Under the pieces are notes generated by a model. It searched no databases. It saw only the letters and a list, made by a program, of their open reading frames with translations, and was not told the DNA's origin. Positions 28,910 to 38,146 of a DNA stretch of 64,000 bases are shown here, piece after piece. Numbering within the stretch: position 1 is the first letter of the stretch; each line of letters starts with the position of its first letter. The position numbers and the translations under genes are program-made. Source of the DNA: DASYQD01 sp963846495 (GTDB lineage: Bacteria > Acidobacteriota > Thermoanaerobaculia > Multivoradales > JAIOJS01); assembly GCA_963846495.1 (NCBI GenBank), contig CAWJWP010000021.1, forward strand, positions 62,001 to 126,000. The letters run 5' to 3'.

Positions 28910-31900
28910 TCAGGGACAGCCCCCGCCGGTGCCGAGCCAGCCGCCGCCGGTGGGGACGGTGTTGGTCGCCGACCCGCTGGGCGCACCCGCCGGGTTGTTG
29001 TTGTTCTGGGCGAAGGTGACTACCGCGGCGTCGTCGTTGTTGGCGCCGGCGTAGCCGGGGAGGCGGACCGTTGTCGACTGCCGCTGACGGAGGCGGAAGT
29101 CGGTGCCGCCGTCGGTGCCGGAGCCGACGAGGGAGTTCCTCGCCGCGCCCGCGCCGCCGAAGGTGAGGCAGACCTGGTAGGTCTCGCCGGGGAGCGTGCC
29201 GCTGTTGAGCTGGAAGCCGTTCTTGGCAAAGATCATCGTGCCGGGGTTGGTGACGGTGTTGCCGGTCACCGTCGCCTTGAGCGAGCCGCTGCCGACGGTG
29301 GCGGTACCGCCCGCTTGGACGATGATGCCGAAGTTGTTGAACTGGCGGATGGTGTTGCCGGTGATGGTGGTGGTGTGCGAGCCGGTCTCCGCCAGGATGA
29401 CCGAGATGCCGGAGCCGGCGGCCGAACCGGAGTTGGCGGTCGCCGCGACGCCGATCTGGTTGCCGCTGATGGTGCCGGTGAAGGTGCCGGCGCCGGAGCC
29501 CTTGGTGACGCCGATGGCCGTGCCATTGGAGTCCCGCATGACGTTGTTCGAGATGTTGTAGGTGGCGGTGGTGTTGCTGCCCGCCGCGCCTCCCGTCAGG
29601 CGAATGCCGCCGCCGCCGCTCACCACGCTGGGGTGCGCGTTGGTGATGATGTTGTTGCTGAAGATGAGGTCGGCGCTGGCGGTGCCGAGCAGGTTGAGCT
29701 GGAAGTGGTCGCCGCGCGAGGAGGTGAAGTCGCCGTTCTGCACGGTGACGTTGGTGACCGCGGTGTTCTGGCCCTCGACGAGGATGCCGTCGCTGCCGAA
29801 GCCGTTGCTGTTGGCGCCGATCGTCACGTTGTCGAAGGTGATGCGGTTGAGGGTGCCGGTGGTGTTGACGACGGTGAAGTTGTCCTCGTGGCCGCCGCTG
29901 ATCGAGCTGTTGGTGACCGAGGCCGAGCCGGTGAGCTCGGTGAAGCGGACCGAGGAGTCGTCGGTGGCGTCGTTGTCGCCGTTGACGCCGTTGATGGTGG
30001 TGTTGTCCATCGTGAAGTTGACCACCGAGCTGCCGCGGATGGCGAAGTCGGTGAAGTCGTTGAGCTGCATGTCCTCGAGGCTGACGTCGCGCGTCGAGGT
30101 GAGGCTGATGCCGGTGGCGCAGCGGCGGATGGTGCCGCCGGTGCCGGCGCCGCCGGTGCCCTTCACCTTCAGACCGCCGGAGGCGCCGGTGGTGTTGAGG
30201 AGGATGCCGTTGGTCGGGCCCGAGCCGGGCGTTCCCGCGCTGATGCTGCGGAATTCCAAGTTGTTGGCGCTGATCGTCGTATTGGCGACGTTGAGCGCGG
30301 TGCCGGTGCTGGTGGTGATCGTGTTGACCAGGGCGCCGGTCGCCCCTGGAGCGCAGGGGTTCTCGTCGCAGACCTCGATGGTGCCGCCGCCGGTGGCGGC
30401 GAAGGCAGGCTGGCCGCCGGTGCTGAGGCTGAGGCCGCCGCGGAAGGTGACGGTGGCGCCGGTGTTGGTGGTGAGCGACACGCCTTGGCCGGTGTCGGTG
30501 ATCGCACCGGAGAAGGTCACCGTCGAGCCGGTGTCCGCGTTGTTGACGACCACGGAGCGCGCCGTGGCGGAGCTGTTGTTGATGGTGCCGTTGTAGACGG
30601 CGGTCAGCACCGTGGTGCCGGCGGCGCTGTTGTCGATGCCGAAGGCGCGGCCGATGCCGGCGGTCTTGGTGATGGAGCTGCCCGTGGGGGCGCGGAACTG
30701 GCCGGCGACGGTGGTGAAGTCGACGCCCGAGGTGGAGAGGGTGGTCGGCGAGGCGGTGATCTGCGCCAGCCGCAGGTCGATGGTGGCATTGTCGACCGCG
30801 ACCGCGGCGCCGTTGTTGCCCACCATCGTGGAGGTGCCGGTGTTGTCCGGCGGTGCCGCCACCACCTGAATGCTGGTCCCTGCCGCGCCGGTGAAGATGC
30901 CGGTGCCGCTCAGGGCGAGAGCGAAGCCGGACGAGAAGACGTCGAGGTCGGTGTAGCTAAGGGCACCGGTGATCCCCGTCATCCACAGGCCGCCCTCGTT
31001 GAGCCCCGTGCCCACCGGGTTGCCGGACGCGCCGATCACGGTGGTTCCGCCGGCGACGGGTTGCAGGTTGGCGGTGCCGAGATCGGCGTCGAAGACGGCG
31101 GTGGCGACCCGGATGCCCGAGCCGGCGGTGTTCCCGCTCACCACGTTGTCGTCGAAGGTAGTGATGGCGAGGGTGCCGGTGCCGGTCTCCGCGACGTCGA
31201 CACCGTTGCCGGTGGCGGTGACGGTGTTGTCGTGCAGCGCCAGCACGCTGTTGCCGGTGCTGTTGATGTTGATGTCGATGCCTTCCGAGGTGGCGCCGCT
31301 GATGATGTCCTCGCTGATCCTGATGCCCACCAGGTTGCCGCCGCTCGAGGTGACGTCGATGGCGTTGGAGGTGGCGCCGGTGGCGGAGAGGTCGAGGCCG
31401 CGGATCTCGACGTTCTGACGGTTACCCGCGGTGGCGGTCACGTTGACCGTGTTGGTGCTCGCCGCGGTGCTCTGGATGCGGGCGTGGTTGGTGAGCGTCA
31501 CCACGTTGGGGAAGCCGGGGAGGTCGAGGTCGATGCCCTGGCCCCACAGCTTCTGGCCATCGAGGAGCGAGATGCTGCCGCTGTGCGGCGTGGCGCCGGT
31601 GTTGCCGCGGAAGACGTAGATGAAGTCGCCGTTGTTGGTGGTCGCGGCGTTGAACTCGGCGATGGTGTCGAACGGGTTGTTCGAGCGGCCGGTGTCGCCG
31701 GGGCCCGGGTTGTTGGCATCGACGACGTCATGGATGTACCAGACGCGCGGCCCGACCGCGATGTTGACGGTCTGGTTCGACGGCGTGACGGTGTCGGTCA
31801 GCTGGTAGCCGAAGGTGTCCGCCGCAATGGAGCCCGTGGCGGGCACGAAGTGGAAGTTGCCGTTCGCGTCGATGGTGAAGGGGCCGCCGTTGGTCGAGTT

Positions 31901-34900
31901 GCCGGAGGCGGCGACGACGGTGGCGGCGGCCGGACCATCGGGATCGGTCGGTGCGCACTTGGTGAGGACGGTGACGGGGTCCGGCCAGAAGGCGACACCC
32001 GGGGTGGTGGCGGTCCCGACGTGGAGCTGGGTGTTGCCCGGCGTCGCGTAGTTGACGGTGTTGGTGCACACCGGCGGGTCGTTGACCGGCGTCACCGTGA
32101 CGATCTTGGTGGCGACGTTGCTCGGGTCGGTGCCGTCGTTGACCTGGAAGCTGATGGTGCGGTTCGCCGCGTCCGGCGCCTGGTCGAGGTTGTTGTAGGT
32201 CACCGACTGCAGGCAGGTCTGATAGGTGGCGACCGGTTGGCTGCCGCTGATGTTGAGCGTCGCGGTGCCGGCGCCGCCCACCGTGAGGCCGGCGCAGGCG
32301 GTGAAATTGAGCTGCTCGAAGGCGCCGTCCGGCGGCCCCACGGGAAGGGCGATCGACACCGTCGCCGAGGTGAGGTTGGCGGTGTCGACGTCGCTCACCG
32401 TGACGCCGGCATCGATGACGACCGCGCCGGCGTCCTCGGTGAAGTTGGTGGTACCGCCGGTCGTCGTCACCACCGGCGGGTCGTTGACCGGCACCACGTC
32501 GACGGTCTTGTCGCCGTTGTTGCTGTTGGTGGTGCCGTCGTTGGCGACGAAGCGCACGATGCGGTTGGGCAGGTCGGTGGGGTTCTGCGAGGTGTTGTTG
32601 TAGGTCACCGACTGGAAGCACGTCTGGTAGGTCGCGGGCGGCTGGCTGCCGCTGATGGTGAGCGCGGCCGTGCCGGCGCCGCCCACGGTCAGGCCGGCGC
32701 AGGAGGTGGCGTTGAGCTGCTCGGCGGCGCCGTTCTGGACGTTGGTGATGGTCACCGTCGCGGAGGCGAGGTTGGTGCTGTCGGCGTCGGTCACCGTGAT
32801 GGCGGCGTCGACGACCACGGCACCGCCGTCCTCGGTGAAGGTGGTGATGCCGCCGCTGGGAGTGACCACCGGGCCGTCGTCCTGCGGCACCACGTCGACG
32901 TTCTTGTCGCCGTTGTTGCTGTTGGTGGTGCCGTCGTTGGCGACGAAGCGCACGATGCGGTTGGGCAGGTCGGTGGGGTTCTGCGAGGTGTTGTTGTAGG
33001 TCACCGACTGGAAGCACGACTGGTAGGTCGCCGGCGGCTGGCTACCCGTGATGGTGAGCGTGGAGGTGCCGGCGCCGCCGACGGTGAGACCCGCGCAGGC
33101 ACCGGCCGCCAGCTGCTCGGCGGCGCCGTCCTGCACGTTGGTGATCGTCACTGTGGCCGACGCGAGGTTCGTGCTGTCGGCGTCGGTCACCGTGATGGCG
33201 CCGTCGACGACGACCGCGCCACCATCCTCGGTGAAGGTGGTGTTGCCGCCGCTGGGGGTGACCACCGGGCCGTCGTTGACGGGTACCACGTCGACGGTCT
33301 TGTCGCCGTTGTTGCTGTTGCTGGTGCCGTCGTTGACGACGAAGCGGACGATCCGGTCGGGCAGATCGGTGGGGTTCTGCGACGTGTTGTTGTAGGTCAC
33401 CGTCTGGAAGCAGGCCTGGTAAGTCGCCGGCGGCTGGCTGCCGCTGATGCTCAGCGTCGACGTGCCGCCGCCGATCACCGTGAGGCCGGCGCAGGCGCCG
33501 GCTGCCAGCTGCTCGGCGGCGCCGTTCTGGACGTTGGTGATGGTCACCGTCGCCGAGGCGAGGTTGGTGCTGTCGGCGTCGGTCACCGTGATGGCGCCGT
33601 CGACGACCACCGGTCCGCCGTCCTCGGTGAAGGTGGTGCTGCCGCCGCTGGGGGTGACCACCGGGGCGTCGTCGACGGGCACCACGTCGACGGCCTTGTC
33701 GCCGTTGTTGCTGTTGCTGGTGCCGTCGTTGGCGACGAAGCGGACGATGCGGTTGGGCAGGTCGGTAGGGTTCTGCGAGGTGTTGTTGTAGGTCACCGAC
33801 TGGAAGCAGGTTTGGTAAGTGGCGACCGGCTGGCTGCCGCTGATGGTGAGAGTCGAGGTGCCACCGCCGCCCACCGTCAGGCCGGCGCAGGAGGTGGCGT
33901 TGAGCTGCTCCGCCGCACCGTCCTGCGGGTTGGTGATCGTCACCGTCGCCGAGGCGAGGTTGGTGCTGTCGACGTCGGTCACCGTGATGGCGCCGTCGAC
34001 GACCACCGCACCACCATCCTCGGTGAAGGTGGTGTTGCCGCCGCTGGGAGTGACGACCGGTGCATCGTCTTGCGGCACCACGTCGACGGCCTTGTCGCCG
34101 TTGTTGCTGTTGTTGGTGCCGTCGTTGGCGACGAAGCGGACGATGCGGTTGGGCAGGTCGGTCGGGTTCTGCGCGGTGTTGTTGTAGGTCACCGACTGGA
34201 AGCACGCCTGGTAGGTCGCCGGCGGCTGGCTGCCGCTGATGGTGAGCGCGGAGGTACCGGCGCCACCGACGGTGAGGCCGGCGCAGGCACCCGCCGCCAG
34301 CTGCTCGGCAGCGCCGTCCTGCACGTTGGTGATCGTCACCGTCGCCGAGGCGAGGTTGGTGCTGTCGATGTCGGTGACCGTGATGGCGCCGTCGACGACG
34401 ACTGGTCCGCCATCTTCGGTGAAGGTGGTGTTGCCGCCGCTGGGAGTGACCACCGGGGCGTTGTCGACCGGCACCACGTCGACGGTCTTGTCGCCGTTGT
34501 TGCTGTTGAGGGCGCCGTCGTTGACGACGAAGCGGACGACGCGGTCGGGCAGGTCGGTGGGGTTCGGCGAGGTGTTGTTGTAGGTCACCGATTGCAGGCA
34601 GGCCTGGTAGGTCGCGGGCGGTTGGCTGCCGCTGATGTTGAGGGTCGACGTTCCGGCGCCGCCTACGGTCAGGCCGGCGCAGGCACCCGCCGCCAGTTGC
34701 TCGGCGGCGCCATCCTGCACGTTGGTGATGGTCACCGTCGCCGAGGCGAGGTTGGCGCTGTCGACGTCGGTCACCGTGATGGCGCCGTCGACGACGACCG
34801 CGCCGCCGTTCTCGGTGAAGGTGGTGTTGCCGCCGCTGGGAGTGACCACCGGGGCGTCGTTCTGCGGCACCACGTCGACGGCCTTGTCACCGTTGTTGCT

Positions 34901-36877
34901 GTTGTTGGCGCCGTCGTTGGCGACGAAGCGGATGATGCGGTCGGGCAGGTCGGTGGGGTTCTGCGAGGTGTTGTTGTAAGTCACCGTCTGGAAGCACGCC
35001 TGATAGGTCGCTGGCGGCTGGGCGCCGGTGATGGTGAGCGTGGCGGTGCCGGCGCCACCGACGACGAGGCCGGCGCAGGCACCCGCCGCCAGCTGCTCGG
35101 CACCGACGTCCTGCACGTTGGTGATCGTCACCGTCGCCGAGGCGAGGTTCGGATCGTCGGCGTCGGTCACCGTGATGCCGGCGTCGACGACCACCGGTCC
35201 GCCATCCTCGGTGAAGGTAGTGGTGCCGGCGCTGGGCGTGACCACCGGAGCGTCGGGGTTGGGAGCGATGGTCACCGTCTTGTCGCCGTTGTTGCTGTTG
35301 AGAGCGCCGTCGTTGGCGACGAAGCGGATGACACGGTCGGGCGCGGTCGTCGGGTTCTGCGACGTGTTGTCGTAGGTCACCGACTGGAAGCACGCCTGAT
35401 AGGTCGCGGGCGGCTGGGCGCCGCTGATGGTGAGCGCCCCGGTGCCGGCGCCACCGACCGTCAGGCCGGCGCAGCTGGTGGCGTTGAGCACCTCGGCGGC
35501 ACCGTCCTGCACGTTGGTGATCGTCACCGTCGCCGAGGCGAGGTTCGGACTGTCGACATCGGTCACCGTGATGCCGGCGTCGACGACGACGGGCCCGCCG
35601 TCTTCGGTGAAGGTGGTGTTGCCGGCCGTCGGCGTCACCACCGGCGCGTCGTTGCCCGGCGCCACCGTCACGGTCTTGTCGCCATTGTTGCTGTTGGCGG
35701 AACCGTCGTTGGCGACGAAGCGCACCACGCGCGACGGCGCCGCGGTGGGGTTCTGCGAGCTGTTGTCGTAGGTGACCGACTGGAAGCAGGTTTGATAAGT
35801 CGCCGGCGGCTGGCTGCCGGTGAGGGTGAGCGTGGCGGTGCCGGCGCCGCCGACGGTGAGGCCGGCGCAGGCCGTCGCGTTGAGTATCTCGGCGGCGCCG
35901 TCCTGCGGATTGGTGATCGTCACCGTTGCCGAGGCGAGGTTGGGACTATCGGTGTCGGTCACCGTGACGCCGCCGTCGACGACGACCGGGCCGCCGTCCT
36001 CGGTGAACGGCGTGCTGCCGGCCGTCGTGGTGACGACGGGCGGCGTGTTGAACAGCAGCGAGGCGTCGATGCGGAAGTAGACCTGCGTCGCCGGGACGTC
36101 AGTCCGTGCGTAGAGCGACGCGATGTCGTCGCCGTCGTTCGTGGCGCTGGGGTCATGGGCGACGCGGAAACCGATCGGCCACTCGTCGAGGGTGTTGCCG
36201 TCGAGGTCCCCGAGTAGGGCAAAGGCCGCGCCGCCGGCGCAGAGCACCAGCGCCACGGTCAGCAAGGCGCGCCGAGGCCGCCGCCGTAGCTTGAGCGTCG
36301 CCGCGCCGGCCAGCAGCAGCAACAGGACGAGCAAGCCCCACTGCCCGAGCGTCGGGATCTCGGCGACACTGCCGGTGATGAAGAATTGGATCGGCGCCCC
36401 GTTGGCCGTGCCGTCGGTCGTGAACAGGGTGTCGCTGCCGCCGTTGGCGTTCTGCGCGAAGGCCCCGATGCGGATGCACCGACGCTGCTGCTCGTTCTGG
36501 CAGGGATGAAGGGGCGGCGGCGGAAGGGAAGCCGGGATCGGCCAGTAGGTCTCGACGACGTTGAAGCCGGGGAGGTCGCCGTTGCCGATGCCGACCGGAT
36601 GGTCGGTGCCGTCGAAGAAGACCTGCGTGTTGCTGCAGTCGAATCCCTCGATCTGCGTCACCATCGCGGCGTTGGGCCCGGTCGTGGTGTCGACCGTGGT
36701 GACCACGCGCTGGTCGTAGCCCATGAAGCCGGAGGCGAAGTCGTTGCACCCCGTTGCCGGATCGTTGTCGAAGTCGATGAAGATGGTGAGGTCCGACTGC
36801 ACCGCGGCCGCGGGAGCGGCGGCGACGATCGTGACCAGGGCGGCGAACAGGGCACGGACGAGCGGGATGCGTCTCAT
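28910..36877 (-). CDS. Giant exported adhesin-like protein: internal IPTL-CTERM signal, ten cadherin-like repeats, beta-helix
   Basis: A 2655-residue protein. Residues 1-25 are a signal peptide (LVRALFAALVTIVAAAPAAA). Residues 26-172 are a small exported domain with paired Cys. Residues 174-203 are an IPTL-CTERM-like sorting signal (IPTLGQWG, hydrophobic stretch, KLRRRPRR). Residues 204-222 are a second hydrophobic stretch resembling a signal peptide. Residues about 279-1600 are ten Ser/Thr/Asn-rich repeats of 132-134 residues. Next come a cadherin/Big-like domain and WYIHDVVDANNPGPGD. About 1000 residues of parallel beta-helix repeats follow (NNTITxNN, GIxVxxxGG patterns), ending GGGWLGTGGGCP. 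A GGAGG precedes the ATG. The likely role is a surface adhesin or matrix protein. The internal sorting signal suggests fusion of two genes. Confidence 0.85.
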   Translation of the reverse strand: MRRIPLVRALFAALVTIVAAAPAAAVQSDLTIFIDFDNDPATGCNDFASGFMGYDQRVVTTVDTTTGPNAAMVTQIEGFDCSNTQVFFDGTDHPVGIGNGDLPGFNVVETYWPIPASLPPPPLHPCQNEQQRRCIRIGAFAQNANGGSDTLFTTDGTANGAPIQFFITGSVAEIPTLGQWGLLVLLLLLAGAATLKLRRRPRRALLTVALVLCAGGAAFALLGDLDGNTLDEWPIGFRVAHDPSATNDGDDIASLYARTDVPATQVYFRIDASLLFNTPPVVTTTAGSTPFTEDGGPVVVDGGVTVTDTDSPNLASATVTITNPQDGAAEILNATACAGLTVGGAGTATLTLTGSQPPATYQTCFQSVTYDNSSQNPTAAPSRVVRFVANDGSANSNNGDKTVTVAPGNDAPVVTPTAGNTTFTEDGGPVVVDAGITVTDVDSPNLASATVTITNVQDGAAEVLNATSCAGLTVGGAGTGALTISGAQPPATYQACFQSVTYDNTSQNPTTAPDRVIRFVANDGALNSNNGDKTVTIAPNPDAPVVTPSAGTTTFTEDGGPVVVDAGITVTDADDPNLASATVTITNVQDVGAEQLAAGACAGLVVGGAGTATLTITGAQPPATYQACFQTVTYNNTSQNPTDLPDRIIRFVANDGANNSNNGDKAVDVVPQNDAPVVTPSGGNTTFTENGGAVVVDGAITVTDVDSANLASATVTITNVQDGAAEQLAAGACAGLTVGGAGTSTLNISGSQPPATYQACLQSVTYNNTSPNPTDLPDRVVRFVVNDGALNSNNGDKTVDVVPVDNAPVVTPSGGNTTFTEDGGPVVVDGAITVTDIDSTNLASATVTITNVQDGAAEQLAAGACAGLTVGGAGTSALTISGSQPPATYQACFQSVTYNNTAQNPTDLPNRIVRFVANDGTNNSNNGDKAVDVVPQDDAPVVTPSGGNTTFTEDGGAVVVDGAITVTDVDSTNLASATVTITNPQDGAAEQLNATSCAGLTVGGGGTSTLTISGSQPVATYQTCFQSVTYNNTSQNPTDLPNRIVRFVANDGTSNSNNGDKAVDVVPVDDAPVVTPSGGSTTFTEDGGPVVVDGAITVTDADSTNLASATVTITNVQNGAAEQLAAGACAGLTVIGGGTSTLSISGSQPPATYQACFQTVTYNNTSQNPTDLPDRIVRFVVNDGTSNSNNGDKTVDVVPVNDGPVVTPSGGNTTFTEDGGAVVVDGAITVTDADSTNLASATVTITNVQDGAAEQLAAGACAGLTVGGAGTSTLTITGSQPPATYQSCFQSVTYNNTSQNPTDLPNRIVRFVANDGTTNSNNGDKNVDVVPQDDGPVVTPSGGITTFTEDGGAVVVDAAITVTDADSTNLASATVTITNVQNGAAEQLNATSCAGLTVGGAGTAALTISGSQPPATYQTCFQSVTYNNTSQNPTDLPNRIVRFVANDGTTNSNNGDKTVDVVPVNDPPVVTTTGGTTNFTEDAGAVVIDAGVTVSDVDTANLTSATVSIALPVGPPDGAFEQLNFTACAGLTVGGAGTATLNISGSQPVATYQTCLQSVTYNNLDQAPDAANRTISFQVNDGTDPSNVATKIVTVTPVNDPPVCTNTVNYATPGNTQLHVGTATTPGVAFWPDPVTVLTKCAPTDPDGPAAATVVAASGNSTNGGPFTIDANGNFHFVPATGSIAADTFGYQLTDTVTPSNQTVNIAVGPRVWYIHDVVDANNPGPGDTGRSNNPFDTIAEFNAATTNNGDFIYVFRGNTGATPHSGSISLLDGQKLWGQGIDLDLPGFPNVVTLTNHARIQSTAASTNTVNVTATAGNRQNVEIRGLDLSATGATSNAIDVTSSGGNLVGIRISEDIISGATSEGIDININSTGNSVLALHDNTVTATGNGVDVAETGTGTLAITTFDDNVVSGNTAGSGIRVATAVFDADLGTANLQPVAGGTTVIGASGNPVGTGLNEGGLWMTGITGALSYTDLDVFSSGFALALSGTGIFTGAAGTSIQVVAAPPDNTGTSTMVGNNGAAVAVDNATIDLRLAQITASPTTLSTSGVDFTTVAGQFRAPTGSSITKTAGIGRAFGIDNSAAGTTVLTAVYNGTINNSSATARSVVVNNADTGSTVTFSGAITDTGQGVSLTTNTGATVTFRGGLSLSTGGQPAFAATGGGTIEVCDENPCAPGATGALVNTITTSTGTALNVANTTISANNLEFRSISAGTPGSGPTNGILLNTTGASGGLKVKGTGGAGTGGTIRRCATGISLTSTRDVSLEDMQLNDFTDFAIRGSSVVNFTMDNTTINGVNGDNDATDDSSVRFTELTGSASVTNSSISGGHEDNFTVVNTTGTLNRITFDNVTIGANSNGFGSDGILVEGQNTAVTNVTVQNGDFTSSRGDHFQLNLLGTASADLIFSNNIITNAHPSVVSGGGGIRLTGGAAGSNTTATYNISNNVMRDSNGTAIGVTKGSGAGTFTGTISGNQIGVAATANSGSAAGSGISVILAETGSHTTTITGNTIRQFNNFGIIVQAGGTATVGSGSLKATVTGNTVTNPGTMIFAKNGFQLNSGTLPGETYQVCLTFGGAGAARNSLVGSGTDGGTDFRLRQRQSTTVRLPGYAGANNDDAAVVTFAQNNNNPAGAPSGSATNTVPTGGGWLGTGGGCP
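32078..36043 (-). repeat. Ten tandem coding repeats, 396-bp period (cadherin-like)
   Basis: Nine units of exactly 396 bp (132 residues) and a last unit of 402 bp. Each unit starts PVVTPSGGNTTFTEDGG or similar, contains VTITNVQDGAAEQL, CAGLTVGGAGT, PPATYQACFQSVTYNNTSQN and RFVANDGTxNSNNGDK, and ends in xND/xDD. Central units are almost identical at DNA level, while the first and last are more diverged, as expected for expansion by recombination in the middle of an array. Each unit keeps two Cys residues. Confidence 0.95.
36269..36358 (-). other. Internal IPTL-CTERM-like sorting signal
   Basis: Residues 174-203 of the giant protein: IPTLGQWG, then about 15 hydrophobic residues, then KLRRRPRR. 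Such signals normally form the extreme C-terminus of exported proteins processed by rhombosortase-type enzymes. Here about 2450 residues follow. Confidence 0.7.
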
Positions 36878-37093
36878 CGATCACCCTCCAGAGTCCGGTG
36901 GCGGACGCGCGATGCAGCCGAGGTTGTGGTACTTCGTCTCGCTTCCTTTGCGGGTGGCCGCGGGCAGTCACATGGGTCTGCCGCGGGCCCGTTTCGGGGT
37001 GGCGAGCTGTGTTGTGATCCGGGTTTACCCTAGCAGATCACCGCGCAAGAGTGGTAATCGGCGCGGATTTCCGAGGCTCGGGCCGGGGGGCGA
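36878..37093. other. Upstream region of the giant adhesin gene
   Basis: About 215 nt before the adhesin start. A GGAGG (36886-36890 on the minus strand) lies 8 nt before the ATG. I see no convincing -35/-10 pair and no gene. Confidence 0.3.
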
Positions 37094-37127
37094 GGGTCCG
37101 CGGCGGGAGCGCTGCCGCCGCGGACCC
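37094..37127 (-). terminator. Very strong GC-rich hairpin after dinB
   Basis: A perfect 13-bp inverted repeat: GGGTCCGCGGCGG (37094-37106), 8-nt loop, CCGCCGCGGACCC (37115-37127). It starts 14 nt after the dinB stop and has no U tract. It may stop or stabilise the marR-dinB transcript and insulate the adhesin gene. Confidence 0.6.
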
Positions 37128-37140
37128 GGAGAGCGATCTG

Positions 37141-37689
37141 TCAGGCGATGGCGCCGGAGTGACCGGCGAGCCGGCGGAGCAGAGCGGTCTGGCCGATGTG
37201 GTAGCCCTCGTGGAAGGCGAGCTTCGCGATCAGGCTGCCGACCGTCTCGTTGGGGTCGTTCGCGGGGCTGAACGGCGCGCGCTCGGCGAGCCGCTCGGCG
37301 GTGAGGCGCGACAGCGCGGCGGTGAGCGGGCCCTGCGCGCGGTCGTAGGCGGCGAGCAACTCTTCGAAAGGCAGCGCCAGCGTGCCGTCGGTGAGCGGAT
37401 CGGAGCCGCGGCGATAGCGGGCGATCGTGTCGGCGTCGAAGAGCGGCGCCTCGCCGAGCACTGCGGTCAGCCACAGTTGGCGCGCGAAGACGATGTGGCC
37501 GAGCACCCAGTTGAGGCAGTTGCCACCGGGCTGCGGTTGGCCGAGGCTCTCGTCATGCGTCAGCCCTTTGACGTTGGCGTGCAGCGCGAAGTGCTCGAAG
37601 GCGAGCTGCACGAGCAAGGGCTCGACGAACGGCTGCGGCTTCGTTTCGCTGGACGCGGGCGGGGCGGTCTCGAGCATCGGCGTGGTCAC
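37141..37689 (-). CDS. DinB/YfiT-like putative metal-dependent protein
   Basis: A 182-residue four-helix-bundle protein of the DinB superfamily. The usual three metal-binding histidines are present: H65 in NWVLGHIVF, and H160 and H164 in FHEGYHIGQ. Members include thiol-dependent transferases and proteins of unknown function. Its ATG overlaps the end of the marR gene by 4 nt, so the two are co-transcribed and it is probably the regulator's target or partner. Confidence 0.8.
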   Translation of the reverse strand: MTTPMLETAPPASSETKPQPFVEPLLVQLAFEHFALHANVKGLTHDESLGQPQPGGNCLNWVLGHIVFARQLWLTAVLGEAPLFDADTIARYRRGSDPLTDGTLALPFEELLAAYDRAQGPLTAALSRLTAERLAERAPFSPANDPNETVGSLIAKLAFHEGYHIGQTALLRRLAGHSGAIA

Positions 37690-38141
37690 GATTCCTCTCC
37701 TTTGCGTAGGTCGACCCCGGTCACCGCGCCGAGGGTGTCGAGGACGGCGCGGAAACCGGCGAGGTCGCGTTGCGGAAGACGCCGGAGCACCTCGGCCTCC
37801 AGCACATCGATCTCCTTGCGAAGGGCGGCGGCGATCTCCTCGCCGGCGCCGGTGAGCTCGACGAGGAAGGAGCGGCGGTCGTCGGGATTGAGGCGGCGGC
37901 GGAGCAGCTCGCGCTCCTCGAGCCGGTCGAGCATGCTGGTGAGCGTCGAGCCCTTGAGCCCGAAGATGCGGCCGAGGTCGCCGACGGCGGCGGGGGAGTA
38001 GCTGGCGACGTAGGTGAGCAGGTGTCCCTCCTGCGGCAGCACGCCGAGCGCTGTACAGCGGGCCTCGAGATAAGTGCCGATCTGCCGCGACGCGCGATGG
38101 ATGGGGGAGAGCAGCTGGAGCGGTGGGCGGCGCGGTTTCAT
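37686..38141 (-). CDS. MarR-family transcriptional regulator
   Basis: A 151-residue protein with the MarR winged-helix core: LPQEGHLLTYVASYSPAAVG, recognition helix LGRIFGLKGSTLTSMLDRLEERELL, and wing RRLNPDDRRSFLVELTGAG. The DxRS wing motif is complete. It is encoded just upstream of the DinB-like gene (4-nt overlap) and divergent from a lipoprotein gene. Its own promoter overlaps two inverted repeats, so autoregulation is likely. The ligand is unknown. Confidence 0.88.
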   Translation of the reverse strand: MKPRRPPLQLLSPIHRASRQIGTYLEARCTALGVLPQEGHLLTYVASYSPAAVGDLGRIFGLKGSTLTSMLDRLEERELLRRRLNPDDRRSFLVELTGAGEEIAAALRKEIDVLEAEVLRRLPQRDLAGFRAVLDTLGAVTGVDLRKGEES

Positions 38142-38146
38142 TTCGA

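Noticed and set aside
32078..36043. CRISPR-like or mobile tandem array
   Set aside because: The 396-bp period is an exact multiple of three, lies inside one open frame and encodes a cadherin-like domain each time.
29315..36217. Plus-strand ORF of 2300 codons opposite the giant adhesin
   Set aside because: The open frame is a by-product of the 396-bp repeat and codon bias. The translation is low-complexity Gly/Ala/Val/Asp/Arg and repeats exactly with the antisense unit.
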